Shown here in pieces: positions 1-9,923 of a stretch of 64,000 nt of DNA. The position numbers and the translations under genes were made by a program. Origin of the DNA: Melastoma dodecandrum (Eukaryota > Streptophyta > Magnoliopsida > Myrtales > Melastomataceae); assembly GCA_029817715.1 (NCBI GenBank), contig JARUPY010000232.1, positions 47,875-111,874 on the forward strand, read 5' to 3'. The number at the start of each line of letters is the position of its first letter. Position 1 is the stretch's first letter. Under the pieces are notes generated by a model. It ran no database searches. It saw nothing but the letters and a program-made list of their open reading frames with translations, and was not told the DNA's origin.

Positions 1-100
1 TGACGAGCTCGACGAGGTCCGCGGCGGTCGCCTGCTTGCCGAGTGCGTCGTCGAACTCGGTCTGCAGCTGTCGCCGGGCGGTCATGGGGGTGGTGCTCAT
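1..100 (-). CDS. N-terminus of a hypothetical protein (cut by window edge)
   Basis: An ATG at 98-100 on the minus strand opens a frame that runs off the left edge. The 33 visible residues start MSTTPMTARRQLQTEFDDAL and look like an amphipathic, Gln/Asp/Ala-rich soluble N-terminus. No family is recognisable from so little. It heads the same strand as the kinase-GAF gene upstream of it, with about 85 bases between. Confidence 0.4.
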   Translation of the reverse strand, partial: MSTTPMTARRQLQTEFDDALGKQATAADLVELV

Positions 101-184
101 CCGGACAGGATCTGCCCCCGGCCGGTGCAGGGCAAGCCCCCACCGCAGGTCTGTATCGATCCGTTCACCGGATCGAAGCGGTCC

Positions 185-1107
185 CTATGAGTCGAACAGG
201 GCGCGCCGGCTGGCGAGCCGGAGGTCGAGCTCACGGATCGCGATCGCGGCGAGCTTCTCGAGGTCCTCCAGCTCCTCGTCCGTGAACGCGCGCTCCGCCA
301 CGTCGAACACGCAGAGCGTGCCGATCGCGTGCCCGTCGCCCGTCAGGAGGGGCACGGATGCGAACCCGTGCAGCTCCGGGTGCTGCTGGACCAGGGGGTT
401 CGCGGCGAACGCGCCGCCGGCCTGCACGTCCTGCACGTGCTGCGGCCGTCCCGTCGCGACCGTGCGCGCGCACAGCGCCACGTCCCGGTCCACCTCCTTG
501 AGATCGAGACCGCGGCTCGACTTGAACCATTCGCGGTCCACGTCGACGATCGAGATCAGTGCGATCGGCACCCGGAGGAGCCGGCACGCGAGCGCGGTGA
601 TCCGGTCGAACGCGTCGTCGGGAGGGGTGTCGAGGATGTCGTACCGGCGGACCGCGGCGAGGCGACGCTCCTCGTCCGTCGCCAGCCGTCGCGGGTCGAC
701 GCGTCCCGCGCTCACGAGGTCCTCGACGTACGCGGCCTGGAAGGCCTGCGCGACCGCGTCGAGGCCGGGCCGGTCCTCCGGGAGCAGCGCGGTCATGCCC
801 CGCAGCACGCGGGCGAGCGGCTCCGGGACCGCCGCGGGGATCACGGGATCCCGCTCGAGCCGCGCGAACGCGGACTCCTCGGCGGTGCCGGGGAACGCGA
901 CCTCGCCGGTGATCGCCTCCAGCAGCACGAGCCCCAGCGAGTAGACGTCGGAGGCGGTGGTGGGCTCCTGCCGGTCGACCTGCTCCGGGCTGAGGTACGC
1001 GGCGGTGCCGGTGGCCGTGGCCTCCTCCGACGAGTCGCCGATCAGCGTCGAGATGCCGAAGTCGGTGAGCTTCCCGCGGATCCGGGTGTCGATCCGCCGG
1101 TCCGCGA

Positions 1108-1140
<33 letters not shown>

Positions 1141-1555
1141 GCACCCCATGCTCGTGCACGTACTGCAGCCCCTCGGCGAGGTCGAACCCGAGGTAGGCGA
1201 CCTGGGCCGGGGTGAGCGGACCGTGCTCGCGGAGGCGCCGGCGCAGATCGACGCCGGGGATCCGCTCCATCACGAGGTAGATGCGCGGCCGCTCCGGGTC
1301 GCTCGTGTCGACGCCCGCGTCGAACAGGGTCGTGAGCGCCGCGTGGTTCATGCCCGCGACGAGCCGCGCCTCCCCCTCCTGCAGCCGGACGGAGGACGGA
1401 TCGACCGCGTCACCGCGGAACACCTTCACCGCCACCTCGCGACCGAGCAGCGGATCGATCGCCTCGTAGACGACCGCGCGGCCGCCACGGCCGATCGGCT
1501 CGCCGATGAGGTAGCGGCCGGCGACGACGGACTCGGGCGGTAACGGCTCCGGCAT
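185..1555 (-). CDS. Serine/threonine protein kinase with C-terminal GAF domain
   Basis: 456 aa. Kinase domain at about residues 13-270: glycine loop GRGGRAVV (22-29), ATP-anchoring Lys44 (AVKVF), catalytic HRDVKPAN (140-147) and metal-binding DFG (165-167). These are the signatures of an active Hanks-type kinase. Residues from about 305 match a GAF domain: RRYDILDTPPDDAFDRIT entry, a VALCARTV segment, a GFASVPLL core and a GTLCVFD strand. There is no membrane segment and no PASTA repeat, so it is probably cytosolic. The start is the ATG giving MPEPLPPES, shortly before the first kinase strand; the upstream extension is Arg-rich and not protein-like. Kinase and GAF identity are seen; control of the kinase by a small ligand bound to GAF is inference. 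Confidence 0.85.
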
Positions 1556-1717
1556 CCGACCCCCTCCGTCATCTCGAGATCCGCGACGTCTCCGGCGCAG
1601 ATGATGGCACAGGCGCGGTGCCCGGCAGCACCCCCTGTCAGGCCCGGTTGCGGCGCTCTGCGGAAGTTCATCCGCTCGACGGATCCACCTCGCGGTCCGG
1701 GCCGGGATCCTCGGACA

Positions 1718-2221
1718 ATGCCCGCATCGACCCTTGCCCGTCCGCAGCTCCGCTTCGCCGCCCCCGCGCGGGCGCCGCGGTCCCCCGTGCCGGAGGCGGT
1801 CCGTCTGCTGCTCCGGCTGCTCACGGTGCTCGTCGCGCTGGCGACCGCGGTGATCACGCTGGGGCCGCGCGGCATGGTGGCGGGCGGCCGGACGGTCGCG
1901 GCGGACTGGCTGACGCATCACCCGACGATCGCGGCGTGGGTGGCGTCCCAGGGCGGGGTCGAGCACGCCGGCAACGTGCTGCTGTTCGTGCCGCTCGCCT
2001 CCCTGCTCGCGCTCTCGGTGCGCTTCCGCCTCCTCCCGGTCGCGTTCCTCCTGCTCTTCGCGGCGCCGTTCGCGGTCGAGTGGGCGCAGCAGTACCTGCC
2101 GGGGCGGGTCTCAGACCCCGCGGACATCGTGCGGAACGGCACCGGCCTGCTCGTGGGCTTCAGCGTCTTCGCGCTGCTGCGGATCGTGGTCCACATCGGC
2201 CGCCGCGTCGCGCGCGCCTGA
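1718..2221 (+). CDS. VanZ-like membrane protein
   Basis: About 167 aa with four hydrophobic segments: LLLRLLTVLVALATAVITLG, a strand around NVLLFVPLASLLAL, VAFLLLFAAPFAVE, and GLLVGFSVFALL. The HAGNVLLFVPL pattern followed by an acidic E(W) and a VSDPADIVRNGTG loop is the usual VanZ-like layout. VanZ is named for weak teicoplanin resistance; most chromosomal homologues have no proven role. I chose the ATG at 1718 (MPASTLARPQ) because the longer version adds a low-complexity Pro/Arg stretch. It converges on glpX with about 20 bp between. Confidence 0.75.
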   Translation: MPASTLARPQLRFAAPARAPRSPVPEAVRLLLRLLTVLVALATAVITLGPRGMVAGGRTVAADWLTHHPTIAAWVASQGGVEHAGNVLLFVPLASLLALSVRFRLLPVAFLLLFAAPFAVEWAQQYLPGRVSDPADIVRNGTGLLVGFSVFALLRIVVHIGRRVARA

Positions 2222-2242
2222 CGAGCGCGTCAGCAGGACTCG

Positions 2243-3085
2243 CTACAGCCAGCGGTCGGCGACGTGCTCGGAGACGATGCGGCGGAACGTGCCGGAGCGG
2301 GAGCGGAGCACGACGGACTCCGTGCGGATCGTGTCGCCGAGCAGCCGCACCCCGTCGACCAGGCCCCCGTCCGTGACCCCGGTCGCGATGAACATCGTGT
2401 TGTCCCCGGCCACGAGCCCCTCCGCGTCGTAGATCCGGTCCACGTCGAGCCCGGCGTCGATGCCGCGCTGCCGCTCCGCGTCGTCCTTCGGCGCCAGCCG
2501 CCCCTGGATGAACCCGCCGAGGCCCTTGATCGCGCAGGCGGTGACGACGCCCTCCGGCGACCCGCCGACGCCGACGCAGAGGTCGATCCGGGTGCCGTGG
2601 CGCGCCGCGTTGATCCCGCCCGCGACGTCGCCGTCGAGCAGCATCCGCGTGCCCGCGCCGGCCGACCGGATCTCCTCGATCAGGCCCGCGTGCCGGGGCC
2701 GGTCCAGCACCGCCACGACCATCTCGCCGACCGGCTTCCCCTTCGCCCGGGCGAGCTCGCGGATGTTGTCACCGATCGACTGGTCCAGCGAGATGACGCC
2801 GTGCCCGCGGTCGTCGGAGACCAGCTTGTCCATGTAGAAGACGGTCGACGCGTCCAGCATCGTGCCGCCGTCGGACGCGGCGATCATGGACAGCGCGTTC
2901 TGGCGGCCCTGCGCGGTCATCGACGTGCCGTCGATCGGGTCGACCGCGATGTCCGTCCTCGGCCCGTTGCCCGTGCCGACGTGCTCGCCGTTGAAGAGCA
3001 TCGGCGCGTGGTCCTTCTCCCCCTCGCCGATGATCACGACCCCGTCGAAGTCGACCGTCGACAGGAACGCCCAGGAGCGGTGCAT
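2243..3085 (-). pseudogene. glpX: Class II fructose-1,6-bisphosphatase, N-terminally truncated
   Basis: About 280 residues clearly match GlpX, which hydrolyses fructose-1,6-bisphosphate to fructose-6-phosphate in gluconeogenesis. Visible are VVIIGEGEKDHAPML, the metal/phosphate motif DIAVDPIDGT, CVGVGGSPEGVVTACAI, and a C-terminal RSGTFRRIVSEH. The family is normally about 320-350 aa. The first 45-55 residues, including the GRGDK metal-binding motif, are absent. In-frame sequence upstream of the first Met (MHRSWAFLS) is not GlpX-like, and a plus-strand zinc-ribbon ORF begins about 50 bp away. Either the 5' end was deleted or the assembly dropped about 150 bp. As written, the enzyme would lack an essential active-site Asp. 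Confidence 0.85.
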
Positions 3086-3136
3086 TGTGCACTGTCCGCA
3101 TCCGTCTCCCGGATCGCCGTTCCTACGCTGTCGGCC

Positions 3137-3283
3137 GTGTGCATCGAGAACGAGTGGGCGGACGATCCCGTCGCGTTCATCGACCTCGCGTGCCAGCGCT
3201 GCGGGACGCAGATGGACCCGGTCCCGCTCCCCTCCTGCATGGTCGTGCTGCGGTGCCCGACCTGCCTGCTCGTGACGATCTGA
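3137..3283 (+). CDS. Small zinc-ribbon protein (48 aa)
   Basis: A GTG-started ORF of 48 residues with two CxxC pairs (CQRC and CPTC) spaced about 20 residues apart, the shape of a rubredoxin-like zinc ribbon. The N-terminus is acidic (IENEWADDP) and the C-terminus hydrophobic (CLLVTI). It lies in the gap created by the missing glpX 5' end, on the opposite strand. The regular Cys spacing argues for a real protein; function is not predictable. Confidence 0.5.
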   Translation: MCIENEWADDPVAFIDLACQRCGTQMDPVPLPSCMVVLRCPTCLLVTI

Positions 3284-3312
3284 CGCGGCGCTGCGGATGC
3301 GATGCGGCCGGT

Positions 3313-4290
3313 TCAGGCCCGCAGCCCGATCGCCCAGAGCGTCTCCGCGGGCGTCTCCGCGAACACGTCCCGGTAGGTCCTCGCGAACGCGGCCTCGCTG
3401 CTGAAGCCCCAGCGCAGGGCGAGCGCCCGGACGTCGACACCCTCCGGCGCCCGCTGCAGCTCCTCCCGCGCCGCGGTCAGCCTGGTGCTGCGGACGAAGC
3501 GCATCGGCGTCGTCTCCAGCTCCCGCAGGAACGCCGCGTGCAGGCCGCGCAGGCTGAGCCCGCTCGCCTCGGCGACGTCCACGACCGAGAACGGCTGCGC
3601 CAGGTGCTCGTCGATGTACGCGAGCGCGCGCCGCACGCCGGCGTTCGTCGTCCCCGCGCCGGCGCTGCGCTCGTCCTCGACCTCCAGCGCCGTGTTCGGG
3701 AAGACGTGGAGCAGCTGCGTCACGACGAGGTCGACGAGCCCGGTCGCCGCCAGGTCGCCGGCCGGTTCGTCGACCAGGTCGGACAGCGTGCGGTCCGCGT
3801 AGGCCATCGTGTTGCGCCAGATCCGGTCGAGCGTCGGCGTAATCGGTGCGGTGCCGTGGAACAGCGGCCGGAACCGGTCGTCGTGCGTCATCGCCCGCGC
3901 GCGCCGGGTGACGACCTCCTCCGTCAGGGCGAGGCCGGCGATGTTCGGGGCCGCGACCTCGGAGGCGACGAACGCCGGGTAGAGGAACGGTCGCGCGGTG
4001 TCGACGTCCGCCTCGTCGGTCCGGAGCCGCAGCGCGCCGCCGACCAGCAGCCCCGTGAGCAGCACCGGATGCTCGTCCGTCCGCGCATCCCGGCTCCCGT
4101 GCCCCGAGCCGGACTGCCGCCAGCGGATGGAGGTCAGCTCCGGGCTGGCGAACGACCGGAGCCGCACCTCGGTGCCGCCGCTGTCGGGCGGCGCGATCTC
4201 GACGCCGTCGCCGAACACCTCCCGGGTGACGTGGATGCCCTCGTCGAGCTCGGAGGTGTGGGACTCCGACCGGACGATCGGAACTCCCAT
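3313..4290 (-). CDS. AraC-family transcriptional regulator
   Basis: 325 aa. The C-terminal 100 residues form an AraC/XylS double helix-turn-helix: ALAYIDEHLAQPFSVVDVAE, then SGLSLRGLHAAFLRELETTP, then RALALRWGFSSEAAFARTYR. The N-terminal two thirds resemble the AraC-like ligand or dimerisation module of the AraC_binding_2 type (HTSELDEGIHVTREVFG at the start). It is not obviously linked to either neighbour. The start ATG (MGVPIVRSES) opens directly at the first structured segment. The regulated genes and effector are unknown. Confidence 0.85.
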   Translation of the reverse strand: MGVPIVRSESHTSELDEGIHVTREVFGDGVEIAPPDSGGTEVRLRSFASPELTSIRWRQSGSGHGSRDARTDEHPVLLTGLLVGGALRLRTDEADVDTARPFLYPAFVASEVAAPNIAGLALTEEVVTRRARAMTHDDRFRPLFHGTAPITPTLDRIWRNTMAYADRTLSDLVDEPAGDLAATGLVDLVVTQLLHVFPNTALEVEDERSAGAGTTNAGVRRALAYIDEHLAQPFSVVDVAEASGLSLRGLHAAFLRELETTPMRFVRSTRLTAAREELQRAPEGVDVRALALRWGFSSEAAFARTYRDVFAETPAETLWAIGLRA

Positions 4291-4385
4291 GCCCGCTGCT
4301 CCCCTGCGATCTCGCGTTGCCGCGGACCATAGGAGGCCGCCCTGGGAGCGGCGTCACAGCGCGGCCGTCGCCCAGCGCCTCCGGA

Positions 4386-5382
4386 TCAGACGAGCTCCAT
4401 GTACGTGAAGACCGTGTACAGGTCGATCAGCTTCGCCGCGCCCCGCCTCCACTCGTGGTGGAAGGCGGCGGAGGTGAAATCGCGCGGCAGCGTCGCTCGG
4501 GGCGTGACGTGCTTCCCGTTCTGCAGCGTGATCGAGAACCGCTCGCCGTACGGGCCGCTGATCACCAGCCGGGCGCGCCCGGTGACCTTCGCGAACGTGT
4601 GGATCCGGAGGGTCACCGCGCCGTACCGGAAGCCCTTCACCACGGCGATCGGCAGCGTGTCCATGCGCGCGTTCGTGAGGTCCCGCGTGCGGATCGAGAC
4701 CGTGCGGGTCACGAGGCGCTTCGTCGAGACGCGCACGGTCATCGAGGACACGGCCTTCGCGCCGTCGGACGACCATGCGGTCGCGGTGAGGCGGTACAGC
4801 CCCGCCTCGACCTTCGCGTCGTCCTTCCCGTCCCAGGTCAGGGTCGTCACCGCGTTGCTGAGCTCCCAGCTCTTGACGACCTCCGAACCCTTCCGGAGCA
4901 CCGCCTCCCCGGTGATCCGGACACCGGTGTGCGCGGCCGTGAGGCCTCGTACCGAGAACCGGACGACGCTCTTCGCGTAGCCCTTCGCGTCCGGGTAGAC
5001 CGTGTCGGTCGTCGTGACGAGCCGGACCCGCTGCAGCGACTCCGACACCGGCGCATGGGAGGCCGTCGGGGCCGGATCCGTGGTCGAAGTGATGGTCGGC
5101 GTCAGATCCGCAGTCGGCGCAGCCGCCGGCGCGGAGGGCTCCGGCGCCGACGGCGGCGGCGCGGACGACGACGGAGCGGACTGCGCGGAGGCCGGCGCGA
5201 TGCAGCCGAGCAGCTCCTGCCCGCCCGGCCAGCACGCCCGCCACGGTCGGCGCGGGGACGCACGAGGCGTCCGCGTGTGCAGCGGAGGCGCCGGCGACGG
5301 ATCCGCCGATCACGGCGCACGCCGACAGCACGGCGATCGCGAGTCGGCGCACACGCCGGACCCCTGCGCGCTCCGTGTGCAT
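4386..5382 (-). CDS. Secreted protein with Pro/Ser-rich linker and beta-rich domain (one frameshift)
   Basis: The ATG at 5380-5382 follows an AGGGGG ribosome site and gives a Sec signal peptide: Arg-rich n-region, hydrophobic LAIAVLSACAVIGG, cleavage near ASAAHADA. After SCVPAPTVAGVL the frame must shift by one near base 5225. It then reads CIAPASAQSAPSSSAPPPSA, a long Pro/Ala/Ser/Thr linker, and joins the open 4386-5048 frame. That part (about 215 aa) is beta-strand-rich and Ig-like, with phrases such as AGLYRLTATAWSSDG. No catalytic motif is visible. It is probably an exported wall- or surface-associated protein of unknown role. The indel may be a sequencing error. Confidence 0.6.
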
Positions 5383-5591
5383 CGTGATCCCCCTCATCCG
5401 GCTCCCCCCGGTGCCGGCCCGGGACGAGCATGGCCTCCGGCCGGCGCTCGAACACGCGTGCGTGCACGGATCGTCGTGTCCCGGTTCGCGCAACCGCTGC
5501 GATCACCCGGAACTGGGGACGTCGACGTGCGCAGCGCGGCGCCGTCCCGCTGCGCGTACGGTTCTGACGGACCACGTGACGAAGGAGTCGC

Positions 5592-7311
5592 ATGAGCGAG
5601 CTGCGCAGCCAGGGCTGGTACGGCGGGGACGACCGGGACGGCTACATCCACCGCGCCTGGATGCGCCGCGGGGTGCCCGAGGACGCGTTCGACGGGACGC
5701 GGCCGCAGATCGCGATCGCGAACACCGCGAGCGACCTGACGCCGTGCAACATGCACCTCGACGAGGTGATGGAGTCGGTGAAGCTCGGCGTCGCCGAGGC
5801 GGGCGGCATCGCGCTGGACCTGCCCGTCGTCTCGCTCGGCGAGACGCTCGTCCGCCCGACCGCGATGCTGTGGCGCAACATGGCCGCGATGGCCATGGAG
5901 GAGATGTTCCGCGCCAACCCGATCGACGGCCTGGTGCTGCTCGGCGGGTGCGACAAGACCATTCCGGCGCTGCTCATGGCCGCCGCGTCGGTGGGCATCC
6001 CTGCCGTCGTCGTGCCGGGCGGCCCGATGATGAACGGCATGTTCCGCGGCAAGCGGATGGGCTGCGGCAACCGGCGTCTGGCAGCTGTCGGAGGAGGTGC
6101 GCGCGGGCACCCTGTCGAAGGAGGCGTTCCTCGCGAGCGACCGCTCGATGATCCGCAGCAAGGGCCACTGCAACACCATGGGCACCGCCTCGACGATGGC
6201 GATCATGGCGGAGGCGCTCGGCATGACGATCCCGGGCCTCGCGGGCACGCCCGCGCCGGACGCCCGCCTGCTCGAGGCGTCGCAGGCGACCGGGCGGCTC
6301 GCGGTCGAGCTGGTGCGCGAGGGCAGGACCATCGGCGACGTCATCACGAAGGAGTCCTTCCACAACGCGATCGTCGCGCTCGCCGCGTGCGGCGGGTCGA
6401 CGAACGCGGTGGTGCACCTGCTGGCGATCGCCGGGCGCCTCGGCATCGAGCTGCGCCTCGACGACTTCGACCGGATCGGCGCGGACGTGCCGCTGCTCGT
6501 GAACCTCCAGCCCTCCGGCAGCTTCCTGATGGAGGACCTCTACAACGCGGGCGGCGTGCTCGCGGTGCTCTCGGAGGTGAAGGACCTGCTCGACCCGACG
6601 CCGATCACCGTCACCGGCCGGCCGCTCGTCGACTACCTCGACGACGTAGGCGTCTGGGACACGGAGGGGATCACGCCGCGCGCGGAGCCGCTGATCGACG
6701 CCGCCGGGATCGCCGTCCTGCGCGGCAACCTGGCACCGAACGGCGCGATCATCAAGCCCTCCGCCGCCTCGGCCCACCTGCTCAAGCACCGCGGCAAGGC
6801 GGTCGTGTTCGACTCGATCGAGGACTTCCACGCCCGCGTCGACGACCCCGACCTGGACGTGACGCCCGACTCCGTGCTCATCCTGCGCGGGTGCGGCCCG
6901 ATGGGGTATCCCGGAATGCCGGAGGTCGCGAACCTGCCGCTGCCGCAGAAGATCCTGCAGCAGGGCGTCCGCGACATGGTGCGCATCTGCGACGGACGCA
7001 TGTCCGGCACGGCATACGGCACCGTCGTGCTGCACGTCGCCCCGGAGGCGGCGGCCGGCGGGCCCCTCGCGCTCGTGCAGGACGGTGACGAGATCGTGCT
7101 CGACGTGCCGGCGCGCTCGATCACGCTCGAGGTGCCGGACGAGGAGCTCGCGCGGCGCACCCCCTCCCCGGCCCTCGTCGCCGGCTACGCGAGCGCGACC
7201 CGCGGCTGGGAGCGGCTCTACATCGAGCACGTCCAGGGCGCCGACACCGGCGCCGACCTCGACTTCCTCGTCGGGGCCAGCGGATCCGAGGTCACCCGTG
7301 AGTCCCACTGA
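5592..7311 (+). CDS. IlvD/Edd-family sugar-acid dehydratase (one frameshift)
   Basis: About 572 aa across two frames, with the break near 6064-6080 after FRGKRMGCG. Family signatures are the Fe-S cysteine motifs LLGGCDKTIPALLM, KGHCNTMGTASTMA and ICDGRMSGTAYGTVVLHV. The opening RSQGWYGGDDRDGYIHRAWM, the TRGWERLYIEHVQGADTGAD ending and the LAPNGAIIKPSAA segment resemble arabonate/xylonate-type sugar-acid dehydratases more than the branched-chain enzyme IlvD. Such enzymes convert an aldonate to its 2-keto-3-deoxy acid. The next gene overlaps it by 14 bp and encodes an FAH-family protein, the usual next step, which supports the assignment. The exact substrate cannot be told. Confidence 0.8.
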
Positions 7312-8167
7312 GCTACCCGACGGCGCCATCCGGCGCGTCCGCACGGACGGCGGCGCGCGGTGGCTGGTCCGTCGCGACGGCCGCGACCTGACGATCCCCG
7401 GCGGTCTCGCCGACCTGCTCTCGCTGCCGCTCGACGAGGCGCGGGCCCGGATCGAGGCGGCGACGCCGTTCGACGGCCCGTCCGAGCCGGCGGCGCCCGT
7501 GGACGAGCAGGAGGTCTGGGCCGCCGGCGTCACCTACGAGCGCAGCCGGGACGAGCGCATGGCGGAGTCGACGGAGGCGTCGATCTACGACCGCGTGTAC
7601 CTCGCCCCGCGGCCGGAGCTGTTCTTCAAGGCGCCCGCCGGCCGGGTCGTCGGACCGGGCGGCGCGGTCGGCGTCCGCGTCGACTCGGACTGGGACGTGC
7701 CGGAGCCCGAGCTGGGGCTGGTGTTCACGAGCCGGGGCGAGCTGTTCGGGTTCGTGCCGGGCAACGACATGTCGAGCCGGTCGATCGAGGGCGAGAACCC
7801 GCTCTACCTGCCGCAGGCGAAGGTCTACGAAGCGGCGTGCGCGCTGGGCCCGGCGATCGTGCCCGCGTGGACGATCGATTCGCCGTTCCACATCCGGCTC
7901 GAGATCGAGCGCGACGGAGCGATCGCCTTCGTGGGCGCCACCTCCACGTCGGCGATCACGCGGTCGTTCGAGCAGCTGGGCGCCTGGCTGTTCGCCGCGA
8001 TGCCCTTCCCGGCCGGCGCCGTGCTGCTGACCGGCACGGGGAGCGTGCCGCCCGAAACCTTCTCGCTGGCGGCGGGCGACGTGGTCCGGGTGACCATCGA
8101 GGGCCTGGGCGTGCTCGAGAACCCGGTGCGGGTCGTAGGAAGGGACCTCCGGCCCGGGCGAGAGTGA
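7298..8167 (+). CDS. Fumarylacetoacetate hydrolase (FAH) family protein
   Basis: 289 aa from a GTG at 7298 that overlaps the dehydratase stop, so the two are translationally coupled. The FAH catalytic region is visible: GVTYERSRDERM, the metal-binding acidic cluster VDSDWDVPEPELGLVF, GFVPGNDMSSRSIEGENPLY with YLPQAKVYE, and a late GAVLLTGTGSVPPETFSLAAGD. In aldonate operons this family supplies 2-keto-3-deoxy-pentonate or -hexonate dehydratase or hydrolase activity; here that role is inferred from the neighbour. The protein is intact, unlike many in the window. Confidence 0.85.
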   Translation: MSPTELPDGAIRRVRTDGGARWLVRRDGRDLTIPGGLADLLSLPLDEARARIEAATPFDGPSEPAAPVDEQEVWAAGVTYERSRDERMAESTEASIYDRVYLAPRPELFFKAPAGRVVGPGGAVGVRVDSDWDVPEPELGLVFTSRGELFGFVPGNDMSSRSIEGENPLYLPQAKVYEAACALGPAIVPAWTIDSPFHIRLEIERDGAIAFVGATSTSAITRSFEQLGAWLFAAMPFPAGAVLLTGTGSVPPETFSLAAGDVVRVTIEGLGVLENPVRVVGRDLRPGRE

Positions 8168-8176
8168 CCCCGCCGC

Positions 8177-8774
8177 TCAGCCGGCGCCGTCGTGCTCGAC
8201 GCGGTACCGGAGGTGGAGGACGCCGTGCCCCTGCTGCGACCGGATCAGGGTCAGCCGCCGCGGCAGCGTCCTTTCGGCGAAGAGCCGTCGCCCCCGGCCG
8301 AGCAGCGTCGGTGTCAGCGAGATCGCCAGCTCGTCGACCACGCCGGCGTCGAGGAGCGCCTGCACCGCGGTGCCCGCCGTGCACCATCACATCCCGATCG
8401 CTGGCAGCGGCCTTCGCCGCGGCGGCCGCCTCGGCGGGATCGCGCACGTACCGGGCGCGCCCCAGCGGCGGCTGGTCCTCCGGGTGGCGGGTGAGCACGA
8501 ACATCGGGATGCCGTCGTGGTGGTCGCCGCCCCACCCGGCGACGTGATCGAACGACCGCCGTCCGGCGATCACAGCGCCCGTGGACATCAGCTCGTCGAG
8601 CACGTCCGCGTCCACTCCGGCGGGCGGGTGGATCTCCCCGTCGGGCCCCGGTCCGGCTGAGAGCCACTTATGGAGGGCTTCGCCGCCGATCCCGAGCCCC
8701 CGGCCCGGACCGTCGTCCTCGGCCGCGACGTACCCGTCGAGCGAGATCGACATGAAGACGACGATCCTGGTCAT
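8177..8774 (-). CDS. RibD/DHFR-like reductase domain protein (one frameshift)
   Basis: About 199 aa. The start ATG at 8774 follows GAGGGGG and gives MTRIVVFMSISLDGYVAAED, the standard opening of the RibD C-terminal / YyaP-type dihydrofolate-reductase-like family. AVIAGRRSFDHVAGWGG and DVMVHGG (pyrophosphate-binding region) follow. The frame breaks near 8383 and resumes as AVQALLDAGVVDELAISLTP, with the conserved TPTLLGRGRRLF, to the stop at 8177. These proteins bind NADPH; the physiological substrate is usually unknown. It lies between the FAH gene (convergent) and the lactonase, probably unrelated to the sugar-acid pathway. Confidence 0.75.
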
Positions 8775-8885
8775 CGGCGACCCCCTCGGATTCCCGCCGA
8801 GTGTCGACCCCGGACCCGAGCGGCACCTGACCGCACGCGCCGGCACCCGCGACCCGGATCCTCGCGGGCCCTCGGGAGCGGCAGG

Positions 8886-9747
8886 TCAGCCCGCGAAGGC
8901 GAATTGGACGGCGCCGCGCACGTCGGTCTCGACCGCGAACACGGAGCCGGCCTCCGGCTCGGCGCGTTCCTCGCCCCAGCCCTCCCGGGTCGTCGTGATG
9001 AAGAGGGTCGACCGGCCCGAGCCGCCGAACGTCGCGCAGGTCACGTCGCGGGTGGGGAGCTCGATCCACGTCCCGGCGCGCGCCTCCCGCGTCGAACCGC
9101 CGCACCGCCCAGCCGCCGTACATGGCGACCCAGAGGCCGCCTTTCCTCATCGATCGCCATCCCGTCCGGGTGGCCCGGTACGTCCGCGAGGTCGATGAAG
9201 GGCTCCCGGTCGTGGAACGTGCCCGTCCCGAGGTCGTACCGGTACCGCCAGACGGTGTCGGTCGGGGTGTCGACGAAGAACGCGGTGCCGCCGTCCGCCG
9301 ACCACTGCAGGCCGTTCGAGATGGTCGCTCCGGAGAGCACGGGGGTGATGGACCGGTCCGCGTCCAACCGGTAGACCGTTCCGCGGCCGGGCGCGGCGTC
9401 GTAGGCCATGGTGCCGACCAGGACACGCCCCTCCGGATCACAGCCGCCCTCGTTCATCCGGATCGTCGGGTCGTCGAGGACCACGACCTCCTCCCCGGTC
9501 GGCACCAGGCCGTCGTCGAGGAACCGGAAGCCGTGCTCGACCGCGAGCACGTACCCGCCGGAGGCGCGCCGCCGGATCACGGCGGCGATCCCGCCGTACT
9601 CGTGCCGGATCGGCATGAGATCCGGAGCGAGCTCCACGACCCCGCCGGCGAGCAGGTCGACCAGCAGGAGGCGCTGCCGCGGCTCGTCCCAGAACACGCC
9701 CTCGCCGTGGAACGCGACGCGTTCCGTGACTCGCGTCGCTCGGCTCA
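8886..9747 (-). CDS. SMP-30/gluconolactonase-family protein (two frameshifts)
   Basis: About 286 aa spanning three frames. The ATG at 9747 gives RVAFHGEGVFWDEPRQRLLL, the usual SMP-30 opening with the metal-binding Glu in HGEGVFWD. RMNEGGCDPEGRVLVGTM and TISNGLQWSADGGTAFFVDT follow, carrying the family's Asn ligands, then GHPDGMAIDEE. The frame shifts near 9148 (into GGLWVAMYGGWAVRRFDA) and again near 9083 (into ATFGGSGRSTLFITTTREGW), ending FAG at 8886. Such beta-propeller lactonases open sugar lactones to aldonic acids. With the dehydratase and FAH genes close by, it plausibly supplies the first step of the pathway. Confidence 0.75.
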
Positions 9748-9923
9748 TGGTGCTCCCGACTGCGGCTGTCCCGACCGGTGCAGGCGCACGCGTGGTACTG
9801 CGCACGCCGCCCCGCCCCTCAGCATCGCCCACTCGGCGAGGCCGGACCAGTGGCCGGTTCAGCGGCGGATCAGGACGGTCTCGGTCTCCGCCGTGGCGGT
9901 GACGACGCGAGCCGGCCCCGGGA

